NCBI RefSeq assembly: GCF_035207705.1
Contig: NZ_CP128187.1
Coordinates: 4,030,001-4,094,000 of the forward strand
Reading direction: 5' to 3'
DNA from: Maribacter sp. BPC-D8
Lineage (GTDB): Bacteria; Bacteroidota; Bacteroidia; Flavobacteriales; Flavobacteriaceae
Length of the DNA stretch: 64,000 bases
The position numbers and the translations under genes were made by a program. How positions within the stretch are numbered: the stretch's first letter is position 1; every line of letters begins with the position of its first letter. Shown here in pieces: positions 27,802-36,900 of the stretch. Under the pieces are notes generated by a model that worked only from the letters and a program-made list of their open reading frames with translations, was not told the DNA's origin and ran no database searches.

Positions 27802-28257
27802 ATGAATAACTATGCTCTACCAATTAGATTTGGCGTCGCTGCCAGTGGTTCTTTGATTGCCTATTTTTTAATCTTGTCATTACTTGGGCTACATGTAAAT
27901 GTATTTTATAGTCTTTTTAATGCTGTAATTACAGGCTTTGCTATTTTTGAATCGATAAAATATTACAAATTAAAGAAGGGAAGTGATTTCACATATGCTG
28001 GCGGATTTATGGCAGGTTTAATAACAGGTGGTGTTGCAACTTTAATATTCACACTATTTTTTACATTGTATTCCACCGAGCTTCAACCAGGTTTTTTAGA
28101 AGAGCTATCTACAAAATGGGCAAGTACTTATCGTAGTTTTGAGGCTATCGTATTTTTAGTGGTTGCAGTAATGGGTTTTACGACAAGCTTGGTATTAACG
28201 CTATCTTTTATGCAACTATTTAAGACTTCGAACACTAGAAGTATGAAGAGAGCGTAA
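27802..28257 (+). CDS. DUF4199 membrane protein
   Basis: This 151-residue protein has four predicted membrane helices and a short charged tail. Features such as GFMAGLITGGVATLIFTLFF match the DUF4199 family, frequent and uncharacterised in Bacteroidota. It precedes rplU by 96 bases, but rplU has its own strong promoter, so it is probably a separate unit. Divergent from the M16 pair. Confidence 0.75.
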   Translation: MNNYALPIRFGVAASGSLIAYFLILSLLGLHVNVFYSLFNAVITGFAIFESIKYYKLKKGSDFTYAGGFMAGLITGGVATLIFTLFFTLYSTELQPGFLEELSTKWASTYRSFEAIVFLVVAVMGFTTSLVLTLSFMQLFKTSNTRSMKRA

Positions 28258-28273
28258 AATTCGTAAAAAACAC

Positions 28274-28303
28274 TTGTAAATTCACGATTAACAACTATAT
28301 TTG
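28274..28303 (+). promoter_or_regulatory. Consensus Bacteroidota promoter of rplU-rpmA
   Basis: TTG at 28274-28276, a spacer of exactly 19 bases and TATATTTG at 28296-28303 match the ideal -33/-7 pattern. The rplU ATG is 50 bases downstream. It is the best promoter in the window. Confidence 0.85.
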
Positions 28304-28353
28304 CACCCGCCTATGGAAAAAATCCATCAGGTTTAATCATTACATTTAACAAT

Positions 28354-29019
28354 ATGTACGCAATTGTAGAGATGGCAGGGCAGCAGTTTAAAGTTGCAAA
28401 AGACCAGAAAGTGTACGTTCACCGTTTACAGGTAGAAGAAGGTAAAAAAGTCACTTTTGACAATGTACTTCTTTTGGCTGATGGATCGAACGTTACTATC
28501 GGCGCCCCGGCTATAGACGGAGCCGCAGTAGAGGCTAAAGTCGTTAAACACCTAAGAGGTGACAAAGTAATCGTTTTTCATAAGAAAAGACGTAAAGGTT
28601 ACAGAAAGAAAAATGGACATCGTCAGTCTCTTACAGAGATTGTAATTGAGTCTATTATTTCTAAAGGAGCTAAAAAAACTGAAACTAAAAAAGCTGAACC
28701 AAAAGCTAAAAAAGTTGAAGAAAAAGTAGCACCAGTTGCAGCTAAGCCAAAAGCTAAAAAAGCTACAGGTAAAGCTGATGATTTGAAAAAAGTTGAAGGT
28801 ATCGGACCAAAAATCGCTGAGACCTTAAACAATGCAGGTATTTCTACTTTTGCTGAATTAGCAAAAACAGACGCAGCTAAAATTTCTGAAATTATTGCTG
28901 ACGTTCGTGGAAATCACGTAACTGACACTTGGCCAAAGCAAGCACAATTAGCTGCTGATGGTAAATGGGACGAGTTACAAAAATGGCAAGACGAATTAGA
29001 TGGTGGTGTAGCTAAATAA
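28354..29019 (+). CDS. rplU: Ribosomal protein bL21 with C-terminal helix-hairpin-helix extension
   Basis: Residues 1-105 are normal bL21 (MYAIVEMAGQQFKVAKDQKV, KRRKGYRKKNGHRQ). A Lys/Ala/Pro-rich linker (about 108-145) then leads to a helix-hairpin-helix module, LKKVEGIGPKIAETLNNAGI, ending near residue 221. The extra ~115 residues roughly double the usual length. I believe such extensions occur in other Flavobacteriia, and the frame is clean, so this is not an assembly artefact. It is cotranscribed with rpmA, 40 bases downstream. Confidence 0.95.
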   Translation: MYAIVEMAGQQFKVAKDQKVYVHRLQVEEGKKVTFDNVLLLADGSNVTIGAPAIDGAAVEAKVVKHLRGDKVIVFHKKRRKGYRKKNGHRQSLTEIVIESIISKGAKKTETKKAEPKAKKVEEKVAPVAAKPKAKKATGKADDLKKVEGIGPKIAETLNNAGISTFAELAKTDAAKISEIIADVRGNHVTDTWPKQAQLAADGKWDELQKWQDELDGGVAK

Positions 29020-29059
29020 GCTAAACCATTAAGTATAATAAAATTTAAAACCTTAGACA

Positions 29060-29320
29060 ATGGCACATAAGAAAGGTGTAGGTAGTTCGAAAAACGGTAG
29101 AGAATCAGAATCAAAACGATTAGGAGTTAAGATTTTTGGTGGTCAAGCTGCAATCGCTGGTAACATTTTAGTTAGACAGAGAGGAACAAGACACAATCCT
29201 GGTGAAAATGTTTACGCAGGAAAAGATCATACATTACACGCACGTGTAGATGGTTTAGTAAAGTTTACTAAAAAAGCTGGTGGAAAATCATTTGTTTCCA
29301 TAGAGCCTTTTGAAGCATAA
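29060..29320 (+). CDS. rpmA: Ribosomal protein bL27
   Basis: This 86-residue protein starts [16 protein letters not shown] and contains [17 protein letters not shown], the defining bL27 signature. The N-terminal tail reaches the peptidyl-transferase centre in known ribosomes. There is no N-terminal cleavage extension of the Firmicutes type. It ends the rplU operon and is followed by a strong terminator. Confidence 0.98.
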   Translation: MAHKKGVGSSKNGRESESKRLGVKIFGGQAAIAGNILVRQRGTRHNPGENVYAGKDHTLHARVDGLVKFTKKAGGKSFVSIEPFEA

Positions 29321-29338
29321 GCTTTAAGCAAATTATTT

Positions 29339-29373
29339 AAAAAACCCTCTTCAGCAATGAAGAGGGTTTTTTT
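29339..29373. terminator. Bidirectional terminator after rpmA
   Basis: AAAAAACCCTCTTCA and TGAAGAGGGTTTTTT form a 15-bp stem with a GCAA tetraloop and flanking A/T runs, between convergent rpmA and the next gene. Confidence 0.92.
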
Positions 29374-29384
29374 GTACTAATATT

Positions 29385-30725
29385 TTAAATAGAGTGAGCA
29401 AACTCTATATTCTTGGAGAGTTGTGGATGTAGAAGTAGGGTATTGATTAATTGAATGTTAGTATTCGGCTCTTTGTTTCGGATAACCGTTAAGGAACCTC
29501 CGTAAGTACCACCATGTTCTTCGTAATTGTCAATATAAAAATTATGCTTTTTAATATATAAATCCTTTAATTCTATTTGTTTATTGTCGATTAGTTTAAT
29601 CAATTTTTTTGAAAGATTATTGATAAGAGTTTTTTGTTTTTTATTTAGACAATACACCCCAGGTATGAGTGCTCGTTGTTTGAATTCCAGCTTTATAAGA
29701 ATTTCTCCTTTCGGTACGTAATCTTTTGTATGTCTTTTGTGAGCTTTTAAATGCTCTAATAACCTTTTTTTTAAATCGTTTTGATAAGTATTCCGTAGAA
29801 TATCTAGTTCTAACTTAATATTATTAGGAATTTCTTTTTCAATAGTTTCTCGCCAATTACATAAAACTGGTAAGTGTTGTTTGATTAGGTAATCTAAATA
29901 ACTCTCAGTTTCTTTTATTTTTTGAACTTTCCCTTTATTCTCATCATCGAAATATGAGATTCTAAGCTTTTCAGTGTGCTCTTGCCATTCTATATATTTT
30001 TTAAATTGTTGTTCGCTTAATATAGATTTTTTAAAAGTTTTTTCTAATTCCCATTCTTCAAATTCGCTCAAAATTTCTCCACTAGAATCTTTACTGGTTT
30101 TATTTTCTCTGTAATTATAAATTAGCTCGGCTTGCTCGTTTGTTAAATTTAGAGATTCATTCATATTAACTATCAATTCTATTTGACCTTTTAGAATCCA
30201 ATCTTCATTTAATTGATCTACCTTATAAAACTCTTTTAATTGTTCTTGGTTTAGAAAAGTTTTTAATTTTTCATGGGCTATTTTTAAATATATTTTACGC
30301 CTATGGTTTACTGTATAATCTTCTACTTTATAGCCAGATTTATCACTCGTTTCCCTTTGAATTTTTTGAAGTATTTCTTGAAGTTCTACTAATTCATTGT
30401 CGCTCAGTTTTAAAGAAGCGTATTCCTTTTTTTTGATTTCAAATCTTCTTTTTTCAAAATCTTGTTTTTCGTAATTACTTTTTAACTCTTGTTTTATTTC
30501 TCTAAATTGACTTCTTTGTTTATCATTTAATTTTCTGTAAATGGCCTTATAATAGCGCCAGCGTTCTATTTTTTCATCATAATCAGGATCAATACTCCAT
30601 GCATAATCTTTGAGCTGCTTATAGGTCAGTTCATCAATTTCGAGAATCTGCCTTTTAGATAGGTTTAACTGCTCACCATACTGATCTGTAACTGTTATTG
30701 TGTTCTTAATTTTAGGATGGGCCAT
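29385..30725 (-). CDS. Charged, helical repeat protein of unknown function
   Basis: This 446-residue protein has no signal peptide or membrane segment and is rich in Lys, Glu, Asn and Gln. I recognise no known domain. A short motif of the form L-(N/S/T)-x-x-Q recurs near residues 20, 66, 106, 157, 192, 235 and 360 (for example LSKRQ, LNDKQ, LNQEQ, LTNEQ, LSEQQ, LNKKQ). Most copies are spaced 35-51 residues apart. This recalls the LTxxQ helices of Spy/CpxP-type chaperones, but similarity is only at motif level. It stands alone between the rpmA terminator and the nucleotidase gene. Confidence 0.7.
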   Translation of the reverse strand: MAHPKIKNTITVTDQYGEQLNLSKRQILEIDELTYKQLKDYAWSIDPDYDEKIERWRYYKAIYRKLNDKQRSQFREIKQELKSNYEKQDFEKRRFEIKKKEYASLKLSDNELVELQEILQKIQRETSDKSGYKVEDYTVNHRRKIYLKIAHEKLKTFLNQEQLKEFYKVDQLNEDWILKGQIELIVNMNESLNLTNEQAELIYNYRENKTSKDSSGEILSEFEEWELEKTFKKSILSEQQFKKYIEWQEHTEKLRISYFDDENKGKVQKIKETESYLDYLIKQHLPVLCNWRETIEKEIPNNIKLELDILRNTYQNDLKKRLLEHLKAHKRHTKDYVPKGEILIKLEFKQRALIPGVYCLNKKQKTLINNLSKKLIKLIDNKQIELKDLYIKKHNFYIDNYEEHGGTYGGSLTVIRNKEPNTNIQLINTLLLHPQLSKNIEFAHSI

Positions 30726-30782
30726 AGGGTAAGAATGTAAGGAACAAAGTGATACACTTTAAATATAAATAATTTAGAGTAA

Positions 30783-31304
30783 TTACAGCAACTTCTTCCC
30801 AATCTCAAACCACGTATTAACACGTTCAAATCCTTCGGTATTTACGTTATGGGGTGATGTAAATTGTAAACTTCTGCCATCAAAAGCTTCTAGATTAAAA
30901 CTTCTATCATCTATTAAAATATCGCCTTTCAGAATGTGTTTGTGACCACAAAGAATTCTATTTTGCCAAGGTATAAAAGGAAAGTGTTCGTCTAGCCATT
31001 CACTTTTTTCTTCTAAAGAATTTGGAAACTGCATAGCTGCCGAAGCAATATACACTTCATGCTTGTCAGAGAGCTGAGATAATATTTCTTGACTGCCTGC
31101 AATAGGTTTTAAGTTTCTAAAGAAACCCTTTCTGGTAGCATGTTTGCGAACACTATCTTGATGTGCCTCTGGCACCATACGCCATACTTCGGTACCCGAG
31201 CATAAACCTTTAGTAAGCTCGCCGTTAAACTCAGTATTATAAATTTCTATGTGTGCGCCATAGGTATCAGCGATTACCTCGTCCATGTCAACAAATAGTA
31301 TCAT
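30783..31304 (-). CDS. 5'(3')-deoxyribonucleotidase-like HAD phosphatase
   Basis: This 173-residue HAD-superfamily protein has motif I FVDMDEVIADT, motif II YIASAAM and the acidic motif ILIDDRSFN. The DMDEV start and overall length match the NT5C (cytosolic 5'(3')-deoxyribonucleotidase) family, which dephosphorylates deoxynucleoside monophosphates. It has no obvious operon partner. The SDR protein gene upstream on the same strand is 141 bases away. Confidence 0.85.
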   Translation of the reverse strand: MILFVDMDEVIADTYGAHIEIYNTEFNGELTKGLCSGTEVWRMVPEAHQDSVRKHATRKGFFRNLKPIAGSQEILSQLSDKHEVYIASAAMQFPNSLEEKSEWLDEHFPFIPWQNRILCGHKHILKGDILIDDRSFNLEAFDGRSLQFTSPHNVNTEGFERVNTWFEIGKKLL

Positions 31305-31445
31305 AATTTTTTGATTTTTATTAGAATAAAGATAAAACTTAATATAGTTTCTGTTGGACTATAATATTTTTTGCAAACAGTGTAATAAACCTTTTTTGAA
31401 ATGAGAATTTAACTTCTGTGGCAACCATAAAATCACTTAATACCA

Positions 31446-32549
31446 CTACCATTTTTGATTTCTAAATTCGTTGGTTTTGGCAAAAGTTATCGTGCTTCCT
31501 AGATACTCCTCTAGATTATATTTGGGTATGGGCAAAATTTTCTCTAGTTCGGTCGTGTCCCACTCACATGGCTTAGAAGTTAGGTAAGGAGTGATATGGA
31601 TACCAATAGTTTCATAATAAAATTTTTCTAATTTAGACTCAAAACCTGTTGTGGCACTTATAATATTTGGCGTAAGCTTAAAGTTTTCAAAATCTATAGT
31701 TTCTAATATTCTAGAAACACCTCTTGTAACATGTGTTGTTTTAGAATGTACAATGTTTAATTGTTTTATAGTGGTGTCAAATACTTTTACAATGACCTTG
31801 GCTGCATAATCTGTTGGTATAATGTTTAAACCACTATTTGAATTGGCGGTAATTCTAATTATATCTGTTGTAGTGGTATTATAAAAGAATTTAGCGAATA
31901 GATAAAAGACCATGTACTTAGAAATAAAAAAACTAGGCTTGTTGGTTATATTTCCACCTAAAACGCTAGGTCTTAAAATTTGTACAGGTATGTTTTGGGC
32001 TGCTCCAGCTTGGGTTAAAAATTGCTCTGAAGCAAATTTAGACGCCTCATAATGGTTTCTATGACTTTTAGGTTTCATTTGCAAATAGTCGTTAGAAATG
32101 AGTCCGCCAACATTGCCAGCTGAAAAGGCGGTACTTATGTAAGTAAACTTCTCAATAAATGGAGTATAGGTTTCAAATATAGATTTAGTGAATTCAAAAT
32201 TCTCTTTAAAGATTTCAGCTTTAGCTTCAGGTCGTGTTGAAAGATTTACAAAACCTGCTAAATGTATGAAATGACTGATTTTTTTACCATTTAAAAATTG
32301 TTCGGGTTTAAAAATATCTTTAGCAGAGATGACTACGGTTTTAGAGAGAATGTCTTTAAGATTATTTTTAATGAAACTAGGTGCAAACTCACTATTAAAC
32401 ATATTTAAAATACGTTTCTCTGGTGAAATCGTTTTCTTTTCACGTACAGGCACATATAGTTTTTCTATACCGGAAAACCGTTCTTCTAATAGAGAGAATA
32501 AAACCTGAGAACCTAAAGTTCCTGTAGCGCCGGTAATTAAAATTATCAT
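31446..32549 (-). CDS. SDR-type NAD(P)-binding protein (thioester-reductase-like)
   Basis: This 367-residue protein has the Rossmann motif ITGATGTLGSQ at the N-terminus and a YEASK catalytic Tyr/Lys pair near residue 165. Its overall pattern, with a short PVREKK segment after the first fold unit, resembles the NAD-binding-4 (male-sterility/thioester reductase) branch of extended SDRs. The product could reduce an acyl thioester or modify a nucleotide sugar; context gives no help. No second domain is present. Confidence 0.8.
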   Translation of the reverse strand: MIILITGATGTLGSQVLFSLLEERFSGIEKLYVPVREKKTISPEKRILNMFNSEFAPSFIKNNLKDILSKTVVISAKDIFKPEQFLNGKKISHFIHLAGFVNLSTRPEAKAEIFKENFEFTKSIFETYTPFIEKFTYISTAFSAGNVGGLISNDYLQMKPKSHRNHYEASKFASEQFLTQAGAAQNIPVQILRPSVLGGNITNKPSFFISKYMVFYLFAKFFYNTTTTDIIRITANSNSGLNIIPTDYAAKVIVKVFDTTIKQLNIVHSKTTHVTRGVSRILETIDFENFKLTPNIISATTGFESKLEKFYYETIGIHITPYLTSKPCEWDTTELEKILPIPKYNLEEYLGSTITFAKTNEFRNQKW

Positions 32550-32781
32550 GATAATATTGATTGAGGCTGCAATATCGTACTAAATAAAGAAATTAATAGC
32601 GTCTTTTAACAAAGGAGAGTCTCTTGTGTAGGGTTTGAGTTGATGAGTATTGTAATTTATTTGTGAATAGGTTATTAGATACACGCATCTATATTTTTGA
32701 AGTCAATAAAAATTTTCTTTAGGCTATTTTCATGAAGGGTTAAGTTATAAATTGAGCTCGTAATTTAAAACAAATCATATC

Positions 32782-33366
32782 ATGAAAAAATCAATTATCT
32801 GTGTTGCAATGGCGAGTACATTATTATTCTCTAGTTGCTTAGGATCTTTTAGCGCGTTCAATAATTTAAAAGATTGGAACCAAGGGTTGTCTGATAGTAA
32901 GTTTGTAAACAACTTGGTATTTTGGGGCTTGAATATAATTCCGGTTTACGGGTTATTCTTTATAGGAGATGCTATTATTTTCAATGTAATAGAGTTTTGG
33001 GGTGGGTCTAACCCAATTGCGATGGAAGAAGGAGAGTCAGAGACTCAAATGGTAGAAAGGGATGGAAATACCTTTGAAATGACCGCAACAAAGAATAGAA
33101 TGCAAGTGACTGTTGTTGATGGACCTAAAAAAGGAAAGAAAATAGATTTAGTTTATAAGCCAAGTGAAAAGTCTTGGAACGCTGTAAGACCAAATGGCGA
33201 GATTATAAAATTATCATCTTTTGAAGAAGGTTTTTACATCGTTTATATGCCAAACGGAAAAGAGGTTAAAATTAATCCGTTAAGCTCTAAAGAAGAAGGT
33301 TTGGCTCAAATTAAAGAGCAAACAGATTGTTACTATTTAGAGGGTATGTTGGCAGAAAATAACTAA
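32782..33366 (+). CDS. DUF3332 lipoprotein
   Basis: This 194-residue protein starts with a lipoprotein signal (lipobox SSC, Cys19) followed by LGSFSAFNNLKDWN and a hydrophobic stretch, the pattern of DUF3332 proteins. The C-terminal half has two beta-rich repeats (TVVDGPKKGKKIDLVYKP, YIVYMPNGKEVKINPLS). Function is unknown. It is monocistronic and ends at a strong terminator shared with ahcY. The 232-bp gap upstream is AT-rich with no ORF or structure that I can support. Confidence 0.78.
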   Translation: MKKSIICVAMASTLLFSSCLGSFSAFNNLKDWNQGLSDSKFVNNLVFWGLNIIPVYGLFFIGDAIIFNVIEFWGGSNPIAMEEGESETQMVERDGNTFEMTATKNRMQVTVVDGPKKGKKIDLVYKPSEKSWNAVRPNGEIIKLSSFEEGFYIVYMPNGKEVKINPLSSKEEGLAQIKEQTDCYYLEGMLAENN

Positions 33367-33387
33367 TCCGAAGAAAGTATAAAGCAT

Positions 33388-33420
33388 AAAAAAAGTCCTG
33401 ATTTTCATCAGGACTTTTTT
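33388..33420. terminator. Bidirectional terminator between DUF3332 and ahcY
   Basis: AAAAAAAGTCCTGAT and ATCAGGACTTTTTT form a long stem with a TTTC loop between convergent genes. Confidence 0.9.
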
Positions 33421-33439
33421 AGTTTCTAAAACCAAAGTT

Positions 33440-34756
33440 TTAGTATCTGTAGTATTCAGGCTTGAAAGGACCTTCAACAGTTACACCGATATAATCAGCT
33501 TGGTAATCTTTTAACTCTGTAAGCTCAGCTCCTAAACGAGACAAGTGAAGTTTTGCAACTTTCTCATCTAAATACTTAGGTAGCATATAAACATCGTTCT
33601 TATAATTAGCACTGTTTTTCCAAAGCTCTATTTGAGCTAGTGTTTGGTTGGTGAATGAATTACTCATTACAAAACTAGGGTGCCCGGTTGCACAACCTAA
33701 GTTTACCAATCTACCTTCTGCCAAAATGATTAAATCTTTACCATTAATAGTATATTTATCTACCTGTGGCTTAATTTCATCTTTAGTGCTACCATGGTTT
33801 TTGTTCAACCACGCCATGTCGATTTCATTGTCAAAATGACCAATGTTACAAACGATAGCTTTATCCTTTAGAGCTTCAAAATGTTCAGCTCTAATAATAT
33901 CTTTATTTCCGGTAGTTGTAATTACGATATCAGCGTTGCCAATAACCGTTTCTAATTTTTTAACCTCAAAACCGTCCATACAAGCTTGTAATGCACAAAT
34001 AGGATCAATTTCAGTAACAGTTACAATAGAACCAGCACCTTTAAAAGAAGCAGCGGTACCTTTACCAACATCACCGTAACCAGCAACAACTATACGTTTA
34101 CCTGCAAGCATAGTATCTGTAGCTCTACGTATAGCATCAACAGCACTTTCGCGACATCCGTATTTATTATCGAATTTCGATTTAGTAACCGAATCATTAA
34201 CGTTTATAGCAGGCATTGGTAAAGTTCCTTTCTTTACACGCTCGTATAAACGGTGAACACCTGTAGTAGTTTCTTCAGAAAGACCTTTGATTTCTCCGGC
34301 CATTTCTGGGTATTTATCTAATACCATATTGGTAAGATCACCACCATCATCTAAGATCATGTTCAATGGTTTTCTGTCTTCGCCAAAGAATAATGTTTGT
34401 TCAATGCACCAATCAAACTCCTCTTCATTCATTCCTTTCCAAGCATAAACAGGTACGCCTGTAGCTGCAATAGCTGCAGCAGCTTGGTCTTGAGTAGAAA
34501 ATATGTTACATGAGCTCCAAGTAACATCAGCGCCAAGGGCAGTCAATGTTTCGATAAGTACAGCAGTTTGTATTGTCATATGAAGACAACCTGCAATACG
34601 AGCACCTTTTAAAGGCTGCTCATTTTTGTACTCTTCTCTTAGTGCCATTAAACCTGGCATTTCAGCTTCTGCTAATTCGATTTCTTTTCTTCCCCAATCA
34701 GCAAGGGATATATCCTTAACCTTATAAGGCACATACGGAATAGTTTTCGTGCTCAT
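33440..34756 (-). CDS. ahcY: S-adenosylhomocysteine hydrolase
   Basis: This 438-residue enzyme reversibly splits S-adenosylhomocysteine to adenosine and homocysteine, keeping methylation running. It shows the NAD-binding [23 protein letters not shown] and the characteristic C-terminal KPEYYRY. It has the insertion-bearing bacterial length. It is monocistronic, divergent from the phosphopantetheinyl-transferase gene and bounded downstream by a terminator. Confidence 0.97.
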   Translation of the reverse strand: MSTKTIPYVPYKVKDISLADWGRKEIELAEAEMPGLMALREEYKNEQPLKGARIAGCLHMTIQTAVLIETLTALGADVTWSSCNIFSTQDQAAAAIAATGVPVYAWKGMNEEEFDWCIEQTLFFGEDRKPLNMILDDGGDLTNMVLDKYPEMAGEIKGLSEETTTGVHRLYERVKKGTLPMPAINVNDSVTKSKFDNKYGCRESAVDAIRRATDTMLAGKRIVVAGYGDVGKGTAASFKGAGSIVTVTEIDPICALQACMDGFEVKKLETVIGNADIVITTTGNKDIIRAEHFEALKDKAIVCNIGHFDNEIDMAWLNKNHGSTKDEIKPQVDKYTINGKDLIILAEGRLVNLGCATGHPSFVMSNSFTNQTLAQIELWKNSANYKNDVYMLPKYLDEKVAKLHLSRLGAELTELKDYQADYIGVTVEGPFKPEYYRY

Positions 34757-34810
34757 ATCTTTATTATTTTATACTTTCGTTAATCTGTGTACAGCAATTT
34801 TTAATTCGTG

Positions 34811-34818
34811 CAAAGGTA
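34811..34818 (-). promoter_or_regulatory. -7 element for ahcY
   Basis: Read on the minus strand this is TACCTTTG, matching TAnnTTTG, 54 bases upstream of the ahcY ATG. A -33 TTG is not clear. Because it lies upstream of the divergent ATG at 34839, it also argues against extending that gene further 5'. Confidence 0.5.
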
Positions 34819-34838
34819 CGAATAACACTAAGAATCCC

Positions 34839-35477
34839 ATGCCGCTTTACAAAACTATAACAGTAAATGAAGAAACCTCCTTAGCAATTTGGAAGGTTGA
34901 AGAGACAGAAGAAAACCTGTGGACAGGTATTGAGCTCACGCCCTATTGTCAAAATCGATTTGACGGAATGAAATCTGAACTCCATCGTAAGGCATTCTTG
35001 AGTATTAGGCACTTACTTGCTAAATATGACTATACAGATGCCGATTTAATCTATCATGAAAACGGGAAGCCCCATTTAAAAGACGGCAAGTTTATATCGA
35101 TTACGCATTCTCATAATTTTACGGGTATAATTATTAGTTCAGCCGAACATGTAGGTATCGATATTGAAATGCAGCGCGATAAAATTTTACGAATAGCGCA
35201 TAAATTTACTCCGTTTGAGGAGTATAAAACCTTGGCAAATACTGCAGCGGTAGTTAGAAAGTTGACTATTGTATGGGGAGCTAAAGAATCGCTTTATAAA
35301 ATATATGGTCATAGAGGGGTCAGTTTTTTACATCACATTAATGTGCAAGATTTTAAATTTGACGACTACAATACAACGGCACAAATTATTTTCGAAGGAA
35401 GTTTGTCTAACTATAAGATAAGGTTTTTAGAGTTTGAAGAATTCACCTGCGTTTACGCCACAAGAGATAAAGAATAG
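34839..35477 (+). CDS. 4'-phosphopantetheinyl transferase superfamily protein
   Basis: From the ATG at 34839 the product is about 212 residues (MPLYKTITVNEETSLAIW). The Mg-binding VGIDIEMQ and the motif WGAKESLYKIYG are the two signatures of Sfp-type transferases, which load the CoA arm onto acyl- or peptidyl-carrier proteins. An in-frame ATG at 34749 would overlap divergent ahcY and encode a non-conserved leader, so I prefer the later start. It opens a compact five-gene run with the thiamine-binding-like, PnuC-like, kinase and DUF4301 genes. Confidence 0.88.
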   Translation: MPLYKTITVNEETSLAIWKVEETEENLWTGIELTPYCQNRFDGMKSELHRKAFLSIRHLLAKYDYTDADLIYHENGKPHLKDGKFISITHSHNFTGIIISSAEHVGIDIEMQRDKILRIAHKFTPFEEYKTLANTAAVVRKLTIVWGAKESLYKIYGHRGVSFLHHINVQDFKFDDYNTTAQIIFEGSLSNYKIRFLEFEEFTCVYATRDKE

Positions 35478-35499
35478 AATAAATTATAGCATACTATAT

Positions 35500-35760
35500 A
35501 TGGATATATCAGTAGAATTGACCTTTTCGCCATTGCAAGACGATTTTGAACAGCACATTATAAATTTCATTAAAAAACTTCGTGATTGTGGCTTAACCGT
35601 TTTAGAGAATCCGTTAAGCACACAGGTGTACGGATCTTATGATGAAGTAATGAACGTATTGAATACCGAAATTAAAACAGCATTTGAACTGATGGACCGC
35701 GGACTCTTATTCATGAAAATAGTTAAATCTGATAGAAGCGACTATGAGCCCCATTTTTGA
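35500..35760 (+). CDS. YkoF/MTH1187-type thiamine-binding-like protein
   Basis: From the ATG at 35500 this is an 86-residue protein. It begins MDISVELTFSPLQDDFE and contains NPLSTQVYGSYDEVM, the pattern of small ferredoxin-like proteins annotated as thiamine-binding (YkoF-related). An upstream in-frame ATG at 35434 lies inside the preceding gene and adds no conserved residues. Its 3' end overlaps the PnuC-like gene by 17 bases. It may bind thiamine or a pyrimidine precursor in the cytoplasm; the ligand is inferred from family. Confidence 0.78.
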   Translation: MDISVELTFSPLQDDFEQHIINFIKKLRDCGLTVLENPLSTQVYGSYDEVMNVLNTEIKTAFELMDRGLLFMKIVKSDRSDYEPHF

Positions 35761-36376
35761 TTATCTCTTTGGTCAATATTCCGATTATGATACACTAGAT
35801 ATTATTCTAGAAATTGTAGCCGTCATTTTTGGGTTGCTTTCGGTATGGTTTTCCAAACAGAATAAGATTCTGGTATACCCTACAGGGCTAATCAGTACCT
35901 CAATATTTGTTTACCTACTTTTAAAGTGGGGGTTATTGGGCGATATGATGATCAATGCCTACTATTTTATAATGAGTTTGTATGGATGGTATATATGGAC
36001 AAGAAAAGTAGATGCAGAGCATTATACGCCGATAACTAGAGTAACCAAAAAAGAAAATATCACCTCAGTTTTCATTTTTATAGGTACTATCATTTTTGTT
36101 TTTACAGTGTACCAGATTTTTGATAAATGGAATAGTTGGACGGCTTATGTTGATACCATAACAACAGCTGTATTTTTTGTGGGTATGTGGCTGATGGCCA
36201 AGAGGAAAGTAGAAAATTGGATATATTGGATCATTGGAGATTTAATATCGATACCGTTATACTTTTATAAAGGATTTACGTTTACTAGTTTTCAATATCT
36301 CATTTTTACAATATTGGCCTTTTACGGTTATAACGCATGGAAGAAAAATACAAACAAGAACCCTCAGATGTCTTAA
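35744..36376 (+). CDS. PnuC/PnuT-type vitamin transporter
   Basis: This 210-residue membrane protein has about seven hydrophobic segments and the PnuC hallmark NWIYWIIGDLISIPLYFYKG near the C-terminus. PnuC transports nicotinamide riboside; the close relative PnuT transports thiamine. Such facilitators depend on cytoplasmic phosphorylation to trap substrate. Upstream is a thiamine-binding-like gene and downstream, overlapping by 40 bases, a NadR-type kinase. The pairing with NadR favours nicotinamide riboside, and the YkoF-like neighbour favours thiamine. Confidence 0.85.
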   Translation: MSPIFDYLFGQYSDYDTLDIILEIVAVIFGLLSVWFSKQNKILVYPTGLISTSIFVYLLLKWGLLGDMMINAYYFIMSLYGWYIWTRKVDAEHYTPITRVTKKENITSVFIFIGTIIFVFTVYQIFDKWNSWTAYVDTITTAVFFVGMWLMAKRKVENWIYWIIGDLISIPLYFYKGFTFTSFQYLIFTILAFYGYNAWKKNTNKNPQMS

Positions 36377-36900
36377 AGGTTGTTCTTTTCGGACCAGAAT
36401 CTACAGGTAAGACAACCTTGTCAGAACAATTGGCAAGGCACTACCATACCGTTTGGGTGCCAGAATATGCCAGAGATTATCTACAGGATAAATGGAATAA
36501 TGAGCGAAAAACTTGTGAACCGCATGATCTGTTACCCATTGCCGAGGGGCAAATGGCATTAGAAAATAAGTTGGCGAAAAAGGCGACCGATATTCTTATT
36601 TGCGATACTGATTTGTTAGAAACTAAAGTATATTCAGAAGCCTACTATATAGGTGATTGTGATCCCGTTTTAGAAAAGTATGCCTTAGAGAATACCTATG
36701 ATCTTTATTTATTAACTTATATAGATATACCATGGGAGGCTGATGATTTAAGAGATAAACCAACAGAAAGGGAAGAAATGTTCAATTATTTTAAAGATAC
36801 TTTAGAAAAATACGGTAAAAATTTTATTACCTTGAAGGGGAACAAAAAACAACGTTTAGAAAAAGCCATTAACCATATAGATACCTTATTACATAAATGA
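36337..36900 (+). CDS. NadR-type nucleoside/vitamin kinase (P-loop)
   Basis: This 187-residue protein has the P-loop GPESTGKTTL (near residues 19-28), VPEYARDYL and CDTDLLETKVYSE. This matches the ribosylnicotinamide-kinase domain of NadR without the N-terminal adenylyltransferase or repressor domain. Such a kinase would trap the substrate of the PnuC-like transporter. The genes overlap by 40 bases and the stop overlaps the next ATG (ATGA), so translation is tightly coupled. Substrate may be nicotinamide riboside or thiamine. Confidence 0.85.
   Translation: MEEKYKQEPSDVLKVVLFGPESTGKTTLSEQLARHYHTVWVPEYARDYLQDKWNNERKTCEPHDLLPIAEGQMALENKLAKKATDILICDTDLLETKVYSEAYYIGDCDPVLEKYALENTYDLYLLTYIDIPWEADDLRDKPTEREEMFNYFKDTLEKYGKNFITLKGNKKQRLEKAINHIDTLLHK

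Noticed and set aside
34749..34838. 30-codon 5' extension of the phosphopantetheinyl transferase
   Set aside because: It overlaps divergent ahcY and its promoter element, and encodes non-conserved residues.
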